From Kaistia defluvii (GTDB lineage Bacteria > Pseudomonadota > Alphaproteobacteria > Rhizobiales > Kaistiaceae), in assembly GCF_026343955.1 (NCBI RefSeq), contig NZ_JAPKNI010000003.1, positions 248,001 to 312,000 on the forward strand: a DNA stretch of 64,000 nt. Direction: 5' to 3'. A program made the position numbers and the translations under genes. Positions 7,366 through 16,770 of the stretch are shown in pieces; the stretch's first letter is position 1, and each line of letters opens with the position of its first letter. The notes beneath the pieces are model-generated. The model did not search any database and had not been told where the DNA came from. It was given only the letters and a program-made list of their open reading frames with translations.

Positions 7366-7971
7366 TTACGGGTCCAGTTCCGTATCCCAGTAGAGATAAT
7401 CGAGCCAGCTGTCGTGCAGATAGTTGGGCGGGAAGGCGCGGCCATTGTTATGCAGGTCGGAGACGCTGGGCTGGAACGGCTTCTGCCGCGGCCACATGCG
7501 CGCATCGGCCGAGGTCAGGCTGCCCTTGCGCAGATTGCAGGGCGAGCAGGCGGCGACGACATTTTCCCACGTCGTCTGGCCGCCATGGGCGCGCGGGATG
7601 ACGTGGTCGAAGGTCAGATCCTCGCGGGTGCTGCAATACTGGCACTGGAAGCGGTCGCGCAGGAACACGTTGAAGCGCGTGAAGGCGGGATTTCGCGTCG
7701 GCGTCACATAGCTCTTCAACGAGACGACGCTGGGCAGCCGCATCCGGAAGGAAGGGCTGCGAATGTCGATGTCATATTCGGAGACGATGTTGACGCGATC
7801 GAGGAACACCGCCTTGATCGTATCCTGCCACGACCAGAGCGAGAGCGGGTAATAGCTCAGAGGCCGGTAGTCGGCATTGAGCACAAGGGCCGGGTGGGCG
7901 CCGGGTGACACGGCTATCGTCAAGACATGGGCTTCCTCTGTTGAGACGTGCCGAACCTCGAGATTGCCCAA
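7366..7971 (-). CDS. HNH endonuclease family protein
   Basis: A 201-residue protein with an HNH nuclease fold in residues ~105-155: FQCQYC zinc-binding pair, TFDHVIPRAHGG with the first His, WENVVAACSPCN with the central Asn and second Cys pair. The N-terminal 100 residues (LNADYRPLSYYPLSLW) are those of a widespread chromosomal HNH family in alphaproteobacteria. It lies 30 bases upstream of the TrmH-type gene on the same strand. Unlike the relic at 3.8 kb it looks intact and has normal host composition. Its role is unknown, possibly DNA repair or housekeeping nuclease work. Confidence 0.85.
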   Translation of the reverse strand: MGNLEVRHVSTEEAHVLTIAVSPGAHPALVLNADYRPLSYYPLSLWSWQDTIKAVFLDRVNIVSEYDIDIRSPSFRMRLPSVVSLKSYVTPTRNPAFTRFNVFLRDRFQCQYCSTREDLTFDHVIPRAHGGQTTWENVVAACSPCNLRKGSLTSADARMWPRQKPFQPSVSDLHNNGRAFPPNYLHDSWLDYLYWDTELDP

Positions 7972-8037
7972 ATAGTCTATAGGCTCTGTGTCATCCTTGT
8001 GAAGCCAATGAAACGTTGACGTTTGCGTGCGCGACGA

Positions 8038-8691
8038 TCAGACGTCGGCTGTGGCAAAAATGCGTTTCAGGAAGGCGGCACCTGCGGCAAGTCCGGCCTC
8101 GTCGATGCTGTGCCCCAGGGCGGGCCGCTCGATCGAAGCCACCGCGAAACCGGCATCGCGCAGCGCCTTTTCCGTCTCCTGGAGGGCGGCGACCGGGATG
8201 ACCTCGTCCAGCGCGCCATGCACCAGCAGGATCGGCGGCCGGCTCCTCGTCTCGGCCTTCAGCCGCTCGACGCCGGCGATGCGACCGGAATAGGCGACGA
8301 TGCCGGCCATTTCGCGCGGCCGGCGCGGGCCGACCTGCAGCGCCATCATCGTGCCCTGGCTGAAACCGACCAGCGCCAGATCGGCGTCGGTGAGGCCGAG
8401 CCTCTCCAGTTCGGCGTCGAGAAATTCGTCCAGCTTCGGCGCGGCGGCGGAAGCGCCCTGCCAATATTCATGCGCATCGCGCACCGAAAGCCGGAACCAC
8501 TGCCGCCCCATGCCCCAGTCGGACGGATCGGGCGCGTCGGGCGCCACGAAATAGGCGTCGGGAAACAACGGCGCCCAATGCTTGCCGATATCGATCAGGT
8601 CGTGCCCGTCGGCGCCGACGCCATGCAGCAGGACGACGAGCTTTTTGGCGGGACCGCCGGAAAGCGGGGCAAGGCGCGGACCATCGAGCAT
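8038..8691 (-). CDS. Alpha/beta hydrolase, phospholipase/carboxylesterase family
   Basis: A 217-residue serine hydrolase of the carboxylesterase/phospholipase (APT-like) family. It has the oxyanion loop LLHGVGADG near residue 25, nucleophile elbow GFSQG near 112, acidic HGALDEVIP near 168 and the catalytic His in ALGHSID near 200. There is no signal peptide, so it should be cytoplasmic. It would cleave ester or thioester bonds of short or medium acyl chains, and the natural substrate is unknown. It is divergent from gluQ, with 96 bases between the two starts for both promoters. Confidence 0.88.
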   Translation of the reverse strand: MLDGPRLAPLSGGPAKKLVVLLHGVGADGHDLIDIGKHWAPLFPDAYFVAPDAPDPSDWGMGRQWFRLSVRDAHEYWQGASAAAPKLDEFLDAELERLGLTDADLALVGFSQGTMMALQVGPRRPREMAGIVAYSGRIAGVERLKAETRSRPPILLVHGALDEVIPVAALQETEKALRDAGFAVASIERPALGHSIDEAGLAAGAAFLKRIFATADV

Positions 8692-8787
8692 GGAAATTCC
8701 CGGTTAGGCAGGCGAACGAATCTGCCGCATGCTAGCAAGTTGCCGCCCTGTTTCGCCATCCCGCACGACGTCGCGCCCATTTCCGCC

Positions 8788-9660
8788 ATGACCCGCACCT
8801 TCCGCTTCGCCCCGAGCCCCAATGGCGACCTGCATCTCGGCCACGCCTACTCGGCCCTGCTCAACGGCGATCTCGCGCGCGAGGCCGGCGGACGCTTTCT
8901 GATCCGGATGGAAGACATCGACGTGACGCGGTGCCGGCCGGAATTCGAAGCGTCGAGCCTGGAGGATCTCGCCTGGCTCGGGCTGACGTGGGAACAGCCG
9001 GTGCGCCGGCAGTCGGAACATTTCGATGCCTATGCCGCGGCGATGGATCGCCTGAAGGCGATGGATCTGGTCTATCCGAGCTTCCTGAGCCGGGCCGAAA
9101 TCCGCGCCGCGACCGCGGATCCGGACTGGCCGCGCGATCCCGATGGCGCGCCGCTCTATCCGGGCTTCGATCGGGATCTGTCGGCCGAGGCGGCGTCGGC
9201 GAAGATCGCCGCCGGCATGCCCTATGCCTGGCGGCTGAAGATGGACGCGGCGCTCGCCCGCGCGGGCGCGCTGACCTTCCAGGAGGCGGGTCGGGGCCCG
9301 GACGGCGAGACGAGCACGGTTGCCGCCGATCCCGCGCGCTGGGGCGACGTCGTCATCGCGCGCAAGGAGATCCCGACCAGCTATCACCTCTCCGTCGTCG
9401 TCGACGACGCGCTGCAGGGGATCAGCGATGTCGTGCGCGGCGAAGATCTCTTCCACGCGACCAGCGTGCACCGTCTGCTGCAGACGCTGCTGGACCTGCC
9501 GGAGCCGCGCTACCGCCACCATGGCCTGATTCGAGATGCGGCCGACCGGAAGCTTTCGAAATCCGAAGGGGCGACCGGACTCCGCCAGCTTCGCCAGGCG
9601 GGCATGACGCCGGCCGATATCCGGGCACGGGTCGGGCTTCAGCCGACGCCCAGCACATAG
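8788..9660 (+). CDS. gluQ: Glutamyl-Q tRNA(Asp) synthetase
   Basis: A 290-residue truncated class I glutamyl-tRNA synthetase paralogue. It has the catalytic core only: FAPSPNGDLHLGHA (HIGH-like, 8-20), RMEDIDVTR and KLSKS (KMSKS-like) near the C-terminus, with no anticodon-binding domain. This is the GluQRS layout, which glutamylates queuosine in tRNA-Asp. The zinc-ligand cysteines usual around this position are replaced (YPSFLSR), so this copy is probably zinc-free. The frame is open far upstream, but ATG 8788 directly precedes the conserved TRTFRFAPSP and is the family start. Its 3' end overlaps the AEC carrier gene on the other strand by 22 bases. Confidence 0.92.
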   Translation: MTRTFRFAPSPNGDLHLGHAYSALLNGDLAREAGGRFLIRMEDIDVTRCRPEFEASSLEDLAWLGLTWEQPVRRQSEHFDAYAAAMDRLKAMDLVYPSFLSRAEIRAATADPDWPRDPDGAPLYPGFDRDLSAEAASAKIAAGMPYAWRLKMDAALARAGALTFQEAGRGPDGETSTVAADPARWGDVVIARKEIPTSYHLSVVVDDALQGISDVVRGEDLFHATSVHRLLQTLLDLPEPRYRHHGLIRDAADRKLSKSEGATGLRQLRQAGMTPADIRARVGLQPTPST

Positions 9661-10589
9661 AGCCAGATCGTCACCGTGAAGAGGCTGAGCAGGGTCGACA
9701 GCGAGACCGCGCTGGCCGTGCTGGCAACGCCGGCCTTGTAGTGGTTGGCGAGCAGATAGGCGTTCACGCCGCAGGGCATGGCGGCAAAGACGACGGCGAC
9801 GCCGGCCCAGACCGGCGGCATCGGCAGGACCTGAACCAGCGCCAGCACGATCAGCGGATGCACGATCAGCTTCAAAAAGCTGATGACCAGCGAGGCATGG
9901 ATGTCGCCGGCGAAGCCGTAGCGCCGCAGCGCGAGCCCCATCGAGATCAGCGCGCAGGGAACGGAGGAAGCAGCCAGCATCCGCACCACCTCGCCGGCCG
10001 GACCCGTGGCATGGATGCCGGCGATCTGGCCGATGGCGCCGGCATAGATGCCGAACAGGATCGGATTACGCGCCAGCGCCTTCAGCAGCCGCGTCAGCGT
10101 GGCGCGCGAAATGCCGGACTCCGAACCTTCGGCGAACAGGGTCGCGGCCGTCGTCATCACCGGCAGATGGATGGCGATCAGCAGGAACAGCGGCACCGCG
10201 CCCTCGTTGCCGAAGGCGTTGAGGATCACCGGCACGCCGACGAAGACGGTATTGGACTGGCCGGAGGCGAAGCCCTGCATCACCGCTTCGACATGCGCCC
10301 GGCCGAACACCCGCCGCGCGATCAGGAAGCCGATGCCGAACACGATGAAGGCACCGGTGAAATAGGCGATCCAGTAGCCCCAGGGCTGGCCGCCCTCCGG
10401 CATCTTCGATTCCGACAGCGTCTTGAAGATCAGCACCGGCACGGCGATGCCGAAGACATATTCCGACAGGCCGTCAGCGGCGCGGTCGCCCAGATGCTTG
10501 GTCCAGCCGGCGAGATAGCCGACGAAGATCAGCCCGGCGATCGGCAGCACGATGAAGGCGATCTCGGCCAGCCGGCCGAGGATCAGCAT
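9639..10589 (-). CDS. AEC family transporter (auxin efflux carrier fold)
   Basis: A 316-residue integral membrane protein with about ten hydrophobic segments in two halves, typical of the AEC family of secondary exporters. Seen features are the inverted-repeat layout, the FASGQSNTVFVGVP segment near residue 115 and the CGVNAYLLANHY segment near 280, the latter characteristic of this family. Substrates in bacteria include dicarboxylates and amino acids, but nothing here fixes the substrate. The gene ends inside the last codons of gluQ (22-base convergent overlap). Confidence 0.88.
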   Translation of the reverse strand: MLILGRLAEIAFIVLPIAGLIFVGYLAGWTKHLGDRAADGLSEYVFGIAVPVLIFKTLSESKMPEGGQPWGYWIAYFTGAFIVFGIGFLIARRVFGRAHVEAVMQGFASGQSNTVFVGVPVILNAFGNEGAVPLFLLIAIHLPVMTTAATLFAEGSESGISRATLTRLLKALARNPILFGIYAGAIGQIAGIHATGPAGEVVRMLAASSVPCALISMGLALRRYGFAGDIHASLVISFLKLIVHPLIVLALVQVLPMPPVWAGVAVVFAAMPCGVNAYLLANHYKAGVASTASAVSLSTLLSLFTVTIWLYVLGVG

Positions 10590-10802
10590 GCGCTTGACCC
10601 CGGCAGGGCAGACACGGGGAAGACGCAGCGGGACATGGAAACCACGATGTCGGTGGGGCTATCGGCCGACAGTAGAAATCTCCGCCCGAGCGGTCAACCA
10701 CAACCGCACGCGACCATCCTGCCGCTTGGCTCCTCCGCCCCGCCCTCTATAGTCCGCCGGCCACCCGAAGGCGGCGGACCACCGCGAGCAGCAAGGAACA
10801 GC

Positions 10803-11636
10803 ATGACGGACGCCCGATCGATCCTCGTCACCGGCGCTTCGTCCGGCATCGGCCGCGACGCCGCCCTGACGCTGAAGGCAAGGGGCTGGCGCGTCTTCGC
10901 GACGGCCCGCAAGCCGGAGGACCTCGCCGCCCTGGCCGAGGCGGGGCTGGAGGCGCTCTCTCTCGACTATACCGACGAGGCCTCGATCCATGCCTGCGCC
11001 GACGCCGTGCTGGCCGCGACCGGCGGCAGGCTGGATGCGCTGTTCAACAATGGCGCCTATGGCCAGGTGGGCGCCATCGAGGATCTGACCACCGACGTGC
11101 TTCGTCGCCAGTTCGAGACCAACGTCCTCGGCTGGCACACGCTGACCCGCCGGATCGTGCCGGTGATGCGCACGCAGGGCCACGGCCGCATCGTCCAGTG
11201 CTCGTCGATCCTCGGCTTCGTCGCCGGCAAGTATCGCGGCGCCTATGTCGGCTCGAAATTCGCGCTCGAAGGACTGACCGACTGCCTGCGGCTGGAGCTT
11301 GCCGGCTCCGGCATCCAGGTGTCGCTGATCGAGCCGGGTCCGATTGCCACCCGCTTCACCCAGAACGCGCTGGCGAACTTCCACGCGACCGTCGATGTCG
11401 ACGCCTCGCTGCATCGCGAGGAATACCAGTCGCAGCTCGCGCGCATGCAGGGCACGCGTCGTCCCTCGCGCTTCAAGCTCGGGCCCGAGGCGGTCACCGC
11501 CGCCCTGCTGCATGCGCTCGAGAGCCCGCGTCCCCGGCTGCGCTACCGCGTGACCGTGCTGACCAAGGCGGCGGCGCTGATGAAGCGGCTTTTTCCGGCC
11601 CGCCTGATGGATGGGTTGATCGCCCGCAATTCTTGA
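10803..11636 (+). CDS. Short-chain dehydrogenase/reductase
   Basis: A 277-residue classical SDR: cofactor motif TGASSGIG (10-17), structural NNGAYG replacing the usual NNAG, catalytic Ser in CSSILG, and YVGSK for the Tyr-Lys pair. The C-terminal extension of about 40 residues after the core, rich in Arg, is seen in SDRs that act on lipid-like substrates. ATG 10803 was chosen because it begins the Rossmann fold immediately and is preceded by AAGGAA. The tspO-like gene follows after 74 bases. Substrate unknown. Confidence 0.88.
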   Translation: MTDARSILVTGASSGIGRDAALTLKARGWRVFATARKPEDLAALAEAGLEALSLDYTDEASIHACADAVLAATGGRLDALFNNGAYGQVGAIEDLTTDVLRRQFETNVLGWHTLTRRIVPVMRTQGHGRIVQCSSILGFVAGKYRGAYVGSKFALEGLTDCLRLELAGSGIQVSLIEPGPIATRFTQNALANFHATVDVDASLHREEYQSQLARMQGTRRPSRFKLGPEAVTAALLHALESPRPRLRYRVTVLTKAAALMKRLFPARLMDGLIARNS

Positions 11637-11710
11637 GCCTGAATGTCGGGGTCCGGGAACCGGAACGCCGGATGCGCGTAGAGTGGGCAGATGAAGCAGG
11701 GTGCGCCGCC

Positions 11711-12226
11711 ATGAATTCCCTTTCCGCCGAATTTCGTTCGCCGCAGTTCTGGCTGTCGCCCGGCTCGCTGGTGCGGCTCGTGGTCAGCCTCGCCATCTGC
11801 TTCGCCGCCGCCGCGCTCGGCTCGTGGCTGACGCTTCCCAGCATCCCGACCTGGTATGCCGGTTTGACGAAGCCGTTCTTCAGCCCGCCAAACTGGGTCT
11901 TCGGGCCCGTCTGGACTCTACTCTACGCGATGATGGCGATTGCCTTCTGGCGCGTGTGGACGCTCGGCCGCGGCACGGCGCTGCAGGTTGCCGTCCTCAC
12001 CTTCGCGGTCCAGTTGGCGCTGAATGTCGCCTGGTCGGGCGCCTTCTTCGCCCTGCACATGCCATGGCTCGCCCTGATCGACATCGTCGCGCTGCTGCTG
12101 GCGATCATCGCCACCATGGGCGCTTTCTCCCGGATCGACGGCCTCGCAAGCTGGCTGCTGGTGCCCTATCTCGCTTGGGTATCCTTTGCCACCGCGCTCA
12201 ATGCCGCGATCTGGTGGCTCAATTGA
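11711..12226 (+). CDS. TspO/MBR family protein
   Basis: A 171-residue protein with five predicted membrane helices. Family motifs are present: LPSIPTWYAGLTKPFFSPPN near residue 42, FGPVWTLLY near 63 and ALNVAWSG near 105. TspO proteins bind tetrapyrroles and, in photosynthetic alphaproteobacteria, tune pigment gene expression. ATG 11711 is used because it precedes the first helix after a short soluble stretch. The neighbouring small membrane protein and cobalamin adenosyltransferase are suggestive but not proof of a tetrapyrrole link. Confidence 0.92.
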   Translation: MNSLSAEFRSPQFWLSPGSLVRLVVSLAICFAAAALGSWLTLPSIPTWYAGLTKPFFSPPNWVFGPVWTLLYAMMAIAFWRVWTLGRGTALQVAVLTFAVQLALNVAWSGAFFALHMPWLALIDIVALLLAIIATMGAFSRIDGLASWLLVPYLAWVSFATALNAAIWWLN

Positions 12227-12305
12227 GCGCAGGCAGCGGATATGGCGAGGCGGCAGGGATCGAGCGTATAAGGTCGGATCGCCCCGATTCCTGAAGCATG
12301 AGCCG

Positions 12306-12497
12306 ATGAACAGCTTTTTCCATTACCTGATCCCGATCGCGCTCGCCGCCGTGGCCATCGTGCTGCTGCTCGGGCTGTTCAACATGCTGCGCGGCGGGTC
12401 GCCGGAGCGCTCGCAAAAGCTGATGCGCATGCGCGTGATGCTGCAGTTCGCAGCGGTCGTCATCATGATGGCCGCCCTGTATTTTTCGGCCCGCTGA
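12306..12497 (+). CDS. Twin transmembrane helix small protein (HIG1-like)
   Basis: A 63-residue protein with two membrane helices (residues ~8-28 and ~45-62) separated by a basic loop with RGGSPERSQKLMRMRV. This pattern matches the HIG1-type small proteins of alphaproteobacteria, related to respiratory-complex assembly factors. The ATG at 12306 begins directly before the first helix. The PduO-type adenosyltransferase starts 9 bases after its stop, an arrangement conserved in Hyphomicrobiales, so they are probably co-transcribed. Confidence 0.85.
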   Translation: MNSFFHYLIPIALAAVAIVLLLGLFNMLRGGSPERSQKLMRMRVMLQFAAVVIMMAALYFSAR

Positions 12498-12506
12498 GGC
12501 ATATCG

Positions 12507-13079
12507 ATGGTCGCGCTCAACCGCATCTATACGAGATCAGGCGATGACGGCACCACGTCGCTCGTCACGGGTGAGCGCCGCGCCAAATCCGATCTGCGCG
12601 TCGAGAGCTACGGCACGGTCGATGAGACCAACGCCCAGGTCGGCGCGGCGCGTCTCTATGTCGGCGACGATGCCCTGGTCGATACCATGCTGGCGCGTAT
12701 CCAGAACGATCTCTTCGATCTCGGCGCCGATCTGTCGACACCGGAATCCGGGCTGAAGCCGGGCCGCGAGGCGCTGCGGATCATCGATGCGCAGACCGAC
12801 CGGCTGGAAGCCGAGATCGACCTGCTCAACGCCGAACTGAGCCCGTTGCGTTCCTTCGTGCTGCCCGGCGGCTCGCCGGCGGCGGCGCATCTGCATATCG
12901 CCCGCACCGTGGCGCGCCGCGCCGAACGGGTGATGGTCGACCTCGCCTCGCACGAAGCTGTCAACCCGGCGGCGATCCGCTACGTCAACCGGCTGTCGGA
13001 CTTCCTGTTCGTCGCTTCCCGTTACGTCAATGATCGCGGCGCCACGGATGTCCTGTGGGTGCCGGGCCAGAACCGCTGA
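12507..13079 (+). CDS. Cob(I)yrinic acid a,c-diamide adenosyltransferase, PduO type
   Basis: A 190-residue PduO-type ATP:corrinoid adenosyltransferase that makes adenosylcobalamin. Visible signatures: N-terminal IYTRSGDDGTTSLVTGER (ATP-binding), ESYGTVDETNAQVGAAR, the LPGG...AAAHLHIARTVARRAER block with the conserved Arg residues, and NRLSDFLFVASRY at the C-terminus. The fold is a trimeric helical bundle in the cytoplasm. It follows the twin-TM gene by 9 bases and precedes the rhomboid gene by 9 bases, so these three form a compact operon. Confidence 0.93.
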   Translation: MVALNRIYTRSGDDGTTSLVTGERRAKSDLRVESYGTVDETNAQVGAARLYVGDDALVDTMLARIQNDLFDLGADLSTPESGLKPGREALRIIDAQTDRLEAEIDLLNAELSPLRSFVLPGGSPAAAHLHIARTVARRAERVMVDLASHEAVNPAAIRYVNRLSDFLFVASRYVNDRGATDVLWVPGQNR

Positions 13080-13088
13080 GGAACGGGC

Positions 13089-13808
13089 ATGTTCGTCCCG
13101 TTCCACGACCAGAATCCGCTCCGCTACATCCGCTTCCCCTGGGTGACGCGCGGCCTCGTCGTGCTGAACTGCCTGATCTTCCTGATCTACCAGCGCGCCG
13201 GCAATGCGGACGCCGAAGCTGCCTCGGTGATGGCCTTCGGGCTGATCCCGTCGACGCTGGCCGGCATCCATATCCGCACGCCCGGCCTCTACCACGCGCC
13301 GGAATATCTGACCTTCATCACCTCGTCCTTCCTGCATGGCGACATCTGGCATCTCGCCGGCAACATGCTGTTCCTCTGGGTCTTCGGCGATAATGTCGAG
13401 GATGCGATGGGGCATATCCGCTTCATCCTGTTCTATTTCCTTTGCGCCATCGGCGGCGGCCTGGCGCATGTCATGGTCGAGCCGGGATCGGACATCGCGC
13501 TGATCGGCGCATCCGGATCGGTCGCCGGCGTGATCGCCGCCTACCTGGTCCTCCATCCCCGCGTAAAAATCTGGATCCTGCTGCTGTTCCGCGTGCCGAT
13601 CCGGCTCCGCACCGTCTGGGTGCTCGGTTTCTGGATCCTGCTGCAGGTCTATAATTTCGCCTTCGGGGCGCCGGGCGAGATCTCCTGGGCGGCCCATCTC
13701 GGCGGCCTGCTGATGGGCACGGTGCTGGTTCTGTTCTTCCGCCGGCCGGGCGTTCCGCTGCTGGCGCGGCAAGTGGACGAGGAAATGCCGGTCGACCCGG
13801 TGATTTGA
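13089..13808 (+). CDS. Rhomboid family intramembrane serine protease
   Basis: A 239-residue membrane protein with six to seven helices. It has the rhomboid features: the HLAGNMLFLWVFGDNVED block, the nucleophile motif GASGSVAGV and the catalytic His in AAHLGGLLMG. The enzyme cuts transmembrane helices of other proteins within the inner membrane, and its substrate is unknown. The short C-terminal tail is acidic. It starts 9 bases after the adenosyltransferase stop and ends 104 bases before etfB. Confidence 0.93.
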   Translation: MFVPFHDQNPLRYIRFPWVTRGLVVLNCLIFLIYQRAGNADAEAASVMAFGLIPSTLAGIHIRTPGLYHAPEYLTFITSSFLHGDIWHLAGNMLFLWVFGDNVEDAMGHIRFILFYFLCAIGGGLAHVMVEPGSDIALIGASGSVAGVIAAYLVLHPRVKIWILLLFRVPIRLRTVWVLGFWILLQVYNFAFGAPGEISWAAHLGGLLMGTVLVLFFRRPGVPLLARQVDEEMPVDPVI

Positions 13809-13912
13809 CCGCTTCCAGCGTGCATCGCTTGCGTTGACTCAGGGAGAACCCGCCGGTACGGTCCCGCGCCAAACGCTCCGCAAATCGCTGCAGCGAAAGG
13901 ATAATCGTCGAG

Positions 13913-14662
13913 ATGAAGATCCTCGTGCCCGTCAAGCGGGTGGTCGACACCAACGTCAAGATCCGCGTCAAGGCGGACGGCACCGGCGTCGACCTCGCCA
14001 ACGTGAAGATGTCGATGAATCCGTTCGACGAAATCGCCGTCGAAGAGGCGCTTCGCCTCAAGGAAGCCGGCAAGGCGACGGAAGTCGTCGTCGTCTCGAT
14101 CGGTACCGACAAATCGGCGGAAACGCTGCGCACCGGCCTCGCCATGGGGGCCGACCGCGCCATCCTGGTCAAGACGGATGCCGCAAGCGTCGAGCCGCTG
14201 GCCGTCGCCAAGCTGCTGAAGGCGGTGATCGCGAATGAGGCGCCCGGCCTGGTCATCCTCGGCAAGCAGGCGATCGACGACGATTCCAACCAGACCGGCC
14301 AGATGCTGGCCGCCCTGCTCGGCTGGCCGCAGGCGACCTTTGCCTCAAAGGTCGCGCTCGGCGACAGCTCGGTCGACGTGACGCGCGAAGTCGATGGCGG
14401 CCTCGAGACGCTGCGGCTCAAGCTCCCGGCGATCGTCACCACCGATCTCCGCCTGAACGAGCCGCGCTACGCATCGCTGCCCAACATCATGAAGGCGAAG
14501 AAAAAGCCGCTCGACGAGACCAGCCCGGAGACGCTCGGCGTCGACGCCAGCCCGCGCCTTACCGTTCTGAAAACCGTGGAGCCGACGGGCCGCACCGCCG
14601 GCGTCAAGCTCGGCACGGTGGATGAACTCGTGGCGAAGCTCAAGCAGGCGGGAGTACTCTGA
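13913..14662 (+). CDS. etfB: Electron transfer flavoprotein subunit beta
   Basis: A 249-residue EtfB of normal length. It starts [12 protein letters not shown] and contains the adenine-nucleotide-binding domain, with [18 protein letters not shown] and [15 protein letters not shown] as family blocks and the recognition-loop region around [19 protein letters not shown]. With EtfA it forms the soluble heterodimer that takes electrons from acyl-CoA and other flavin dehydrogenases to ETF-quinone oxidoreductase. etfA starts 1 base after the stop, so the two are co-expressed. Hbd follows. Confidence 0.97.
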   Translation: MKILVPVKRVVDTNVKIRVKADGTGVDLANVKMSMNPFDEIAVEEALRLKEAGKATEVVVVSIGTDKSAETLRTGLAMGADRAILVKTDAASVEPLAVAKLLKAVIANEAPGLVILGKQAIDDDSNQTGQMLAALLGWPQATFASKVALGDSSVDVTREVDGGLETLRLKLPAIVTTDLRLNEPRYASLPNIMKAKKKPLDETSPETLGVDASPRLTVLKTVEPTGRTAGVKLGTVDELVAKLKQAGVL

Positions 14663-14663
14663 G

Positions 14664-15599
14664 ATGGCAACGCTGATCCTCGCGGAACATGACGACGCGC
14701 ATCTGAACGAGGCGACCGCCAAGACCCTGACCGCCGCCCTGGCGCTCGGCCAGCCGGTGGACGTGCTCGTCGCCGGCCAGAATGCCAAGGCCGTGGCCGA
14801 CGCCGCCGCCCAGCTTACTGGCGTGCGCAGCGTGCTGCTCGCCGATGGCGAAAGCCTCGCCAATCGCCGCGCCGAGCCGTTGGCCGACCTGATCGTCTCG
14901 CTGGCCGGCCAGTATGACGCGATCGTCGTCCCGGGCACCTCGACCGGCAAGAACGTCGCGCCGCGCGTCGCCGCCCTGCTCGACGTGATGCAGATCTCGG
15001 AAATCACCAAGGTCGTTTCGCCCGACACCTTCGAGCGTCCGATCTATGCCGGCAACGCCATCGAGACGGTGCAGTCGAGCGACAAGACGCGCGTCATCAC
15101 CGTGCGCATCGCCGCCTTCCCGGCCGCGGCTGCGGGCGGCAACGCTCCGGTCGAGACCATCGCCGCTCCCGGCGACAGCGGCCTTTCCAGCTTCGTCGGA
15201 GCGGATCTCTCCGTCTCCGACCGGCCGGAACTCGCCTCCGCCAAGGTGATCGTCTCGGGCGGCCGCGCGCTCGGCTCGGCCGAAAAATTCCAGGAAGTGA
15301 TCGCTCCGCTCGCCGACCAGCTCAAGGCTGCCATCGGCGCCTCGCGCGCCGCGGTCGACTCCGGCTACGCCCCGAACGACTGGCAGGTCGGCCAGACCGG
15401 CAAGGTCGTCGCCCCGGATCTCTACATCGCCATCGGCATTTCCGGCGCGATCCAACATCTGGCCGGCATGAAGGACTCGAAGGTCATCGTCGCGATCAAC
15501 AAGGATGGCGACGCGCCGATCTTCCAGGTCGCCGATTACGGCCTCGTCGACGATCTCTTCACGGTGGTTCCGGCCCTCACCAAGGCGCTCGCGAACTAA
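14664..15599 (+). CDS. etfA: Electron transfer flavoprotein subunit alpha
   Basis: A 311-residue EtfA. The N-terminal half is the variable domain, and the C-terminal half holds the FAD-binding signature: [43 protein letters not shown] and [23 protein letters not shown] 14664 was chosen because it lies 1 base after the etfB stop and begins the family N-terminus [12 protein letters not shown] two-hairpin terminator follows at 15630-15679, closing the etfBA transcript before hbd. Confidence 0.97.
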   Translation: MATLILAEHDDAHLNEATAKTLTAALALGQPVDVLVAGQNAKAVADAAAQLTGVRSVLLADGESLANRRAEPLADLIVSLAGQYDAIVVPGTSTGKNVAPRVAALLDVMQISEITKVVSPDTFERPIYAGNAIETVQSSDKTRVITVRIAAFPAAAAGGNAPVETIAAPGDSGLSSFVGADLSVSDRPELASAKVIVSGGRALGSAEKFQEVIAPLADQLKAAIGASRAAVDSGYAPNDWQVGQTGKVVAPDLYIAIGISGAIQHLAGMKDSKVIVAINKDGDAPIFQVADYGLVDDLFTVVPALTKALAN

Positions 15600-15629
15600 G
15601 CCTTTACCAACGCCGGTTGACAATCTCGA

Positions 15630-15679
15630 CGGCCGTGCTTCGACTGACCTCCGGTCATCGGGCACGGCCGAACTTTTTT
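15630..15679 (+). terminator. Rho-independent terminator after etfBA
   Basis: The outer stem CGGCCGTGC (15630-15638) pairs with GCACGGCCG (15662-15670), enclosing an inner hairpin TGACC/GGTCA. AACTTTTTT follows. It ends 43 bases before the hbd start. Confidence 0.8.
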
Positions 15680-15722
15680 GAGCAAGATTTCGGATTCTGG
15701 AAGACAAAGGAGCCCTTGGGGC

Positions 15723-16604
15723 ATGAGCACCGCGATTAAGACGATCGGCGTCATTGGAGCCGGTCAGATGGGCAATGGTATCGCCCATGTGAGCGCGCTT
15801 GCCGGCTACGAGGTCTTCATCCACGACCTCGCCGAGGAGCGTGTCCGCAAGGGGCTTGCCACCATCGACGGCAATCTCTCGCGCCAGGTCCATTCGGGCC
15901 GCATCACCGAGGAAGACCGCAAGGCGGCGCTCGCGCGCGTCAAGCCGGCCTTCGGCGTCGACGATCTCGGCGATTGCGATCTCGTCATCGAGGCGGCGAC
16001 CGAGGACGAGTCGGTCAAGCGCAAGATCTTCGCCGGCGTCTGCCCGGCGCTGAAGCCCGATGCGATGCTGGCCACCAACACATCCTCGATCTCGATCACC
16101 CGCCTCGCCTCGGCGAGCGACCGGCCCGAGCGCTTCATCGGCATCCATTTCATGAATCCGGTTCCCGTGATGCAGCTTGTCGAGCTGATTCGCGGCATCG
16201 CCACCGGCGACGAGACCTTCGAGGCGGCCAAGGGCTACGTGGCGGCGCTCGGCAAGACCTCGACCGTCTCGGAGGATTTCCCGGGCTTCATCGTCAACCG
16301 CATCCTGCTGCCGATGATCAACGAGGCGATCTACGTCCTCTATGAGGGCGTCGGTTCGGTCGACGCGATCGACACGGCCATGAAGCTCGGCGCCAACCAC
16401 CCGATGGGCCCGCTGCAGCTCGCCGATTTCATCGGCCTCGACACCTGCCTGTCGATCATGCAGGTGCTGTATGAGGGACTGGCGGATTCGAAGTACCGCC
16501 CCTGCCCGCTGCTGGTGAAATATGTCGAGGCCGGCTGGCTCGGCCGCAAGACCAACCGCGGCTTCTACGACTACCGCGGCGAGCACCCGGTCCCGACGCG
16601 CTAA
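15723..16604 (+). CDS. hbd: 3-hydroxybutyryl-CoA dehydrogenase
   Basis: A 293-residue NAD-dependent 3-hydroxyacyl-CoA dehydrogenase. The Rossmann motif is [12 protein letters not shown] near residue 14, and the catalytic region reads [37 protein letters not shown] is the C-terminal dimer signature of short-chain Hbd enzymes. It oxidises (S)-3-hydroxybutyryl-CoA or the reverse. ATG 15723 has AAGGAG at about 15707 and begins the conserved N-terminus. The frame is open upstream to 15678, but that part overlaps the etf terminator. It is next to etfBA, in line with acyl-CoA oxidation. Confidence 0.95.
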   Translation: MSTAIKTIGVIGAGQMGNGIAHVSALAGYEVFIHDLAEERVRKGLATIDGNLSRQVHSGRITEEDRKAALARVKPAFGVDDLGDCDLVIEAATEDESVKRKIFAGVCPALKPDAMLATNTSSISITRLASASDRPERFIGIHFMNPVPVMQLVELIRGIATGDETFEAAKGYVAALGKTSTVSEDFPGFIVNRILLPMINEAIYVLYEGVGSVDAIDTAMKLGANHPMGPLQLADFIGLDTCLSIMQVLYEGLADSKYRPCPLLVKYVEAGWLGRKTNRGFYDYRGEHPVPTR

Positions 16605-16627
16605 TCCCGTCGATCCGGCAAGAAGGC

Positions 16628-16770
16628 AAGCCCCTCACCCAACCCTCTCCCGCAAGCGGGCGAGGGCTTTTCGGCCGGTGTGGTGCGCAGGCAGCGGATC
16701 TTCGGGACGACCGGGCTCGCCAAGACCCCTCTCCCGCGCGGGAGAGGGTTGGGTGAGGGTCCTTGCCCCC
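16628..16770. repeat. Composite inverted repeat (CCCTCACCC / CTCTCCCGC family)
   Basis: The left part (CCCCTCACCCAACCCTCTCC, then CGCAAGCGGGCGAGGG) and the right part (CTCTCCCGCGCGGGAGAGGG, then TTGGGTGAGGG) are inverted copies separated by about 60 bases. The element fills the gap between convergent hbd and tlpA and could form a large hairpin. Confidence 0.75.

Noticed and set aside
6250-7908. Long plus-strand frame of 552 codons across dsbB, the TrmH-type gene and the HNH gene
   Set aside because: It runs antisense to two well-supported genes, is Arg-rich and has no motifs. Long shadow frames are expected at this GC content.
8931-11636. Plus-strand frame of 901 codons
   Set aside because: Only its end (from 10803) is a real SDR. 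The earlier part overlaps gluQ in another frame and the AEC gene antisense, with low-complexity Arg/Gly content.
14640-16586. Minus-strand 648-codon frame opposite etfA and hbd
   Set aside because: It is antisense to two conserved enzymes, and its sequence is Asp/Gly/Arg-rich without family motifs.
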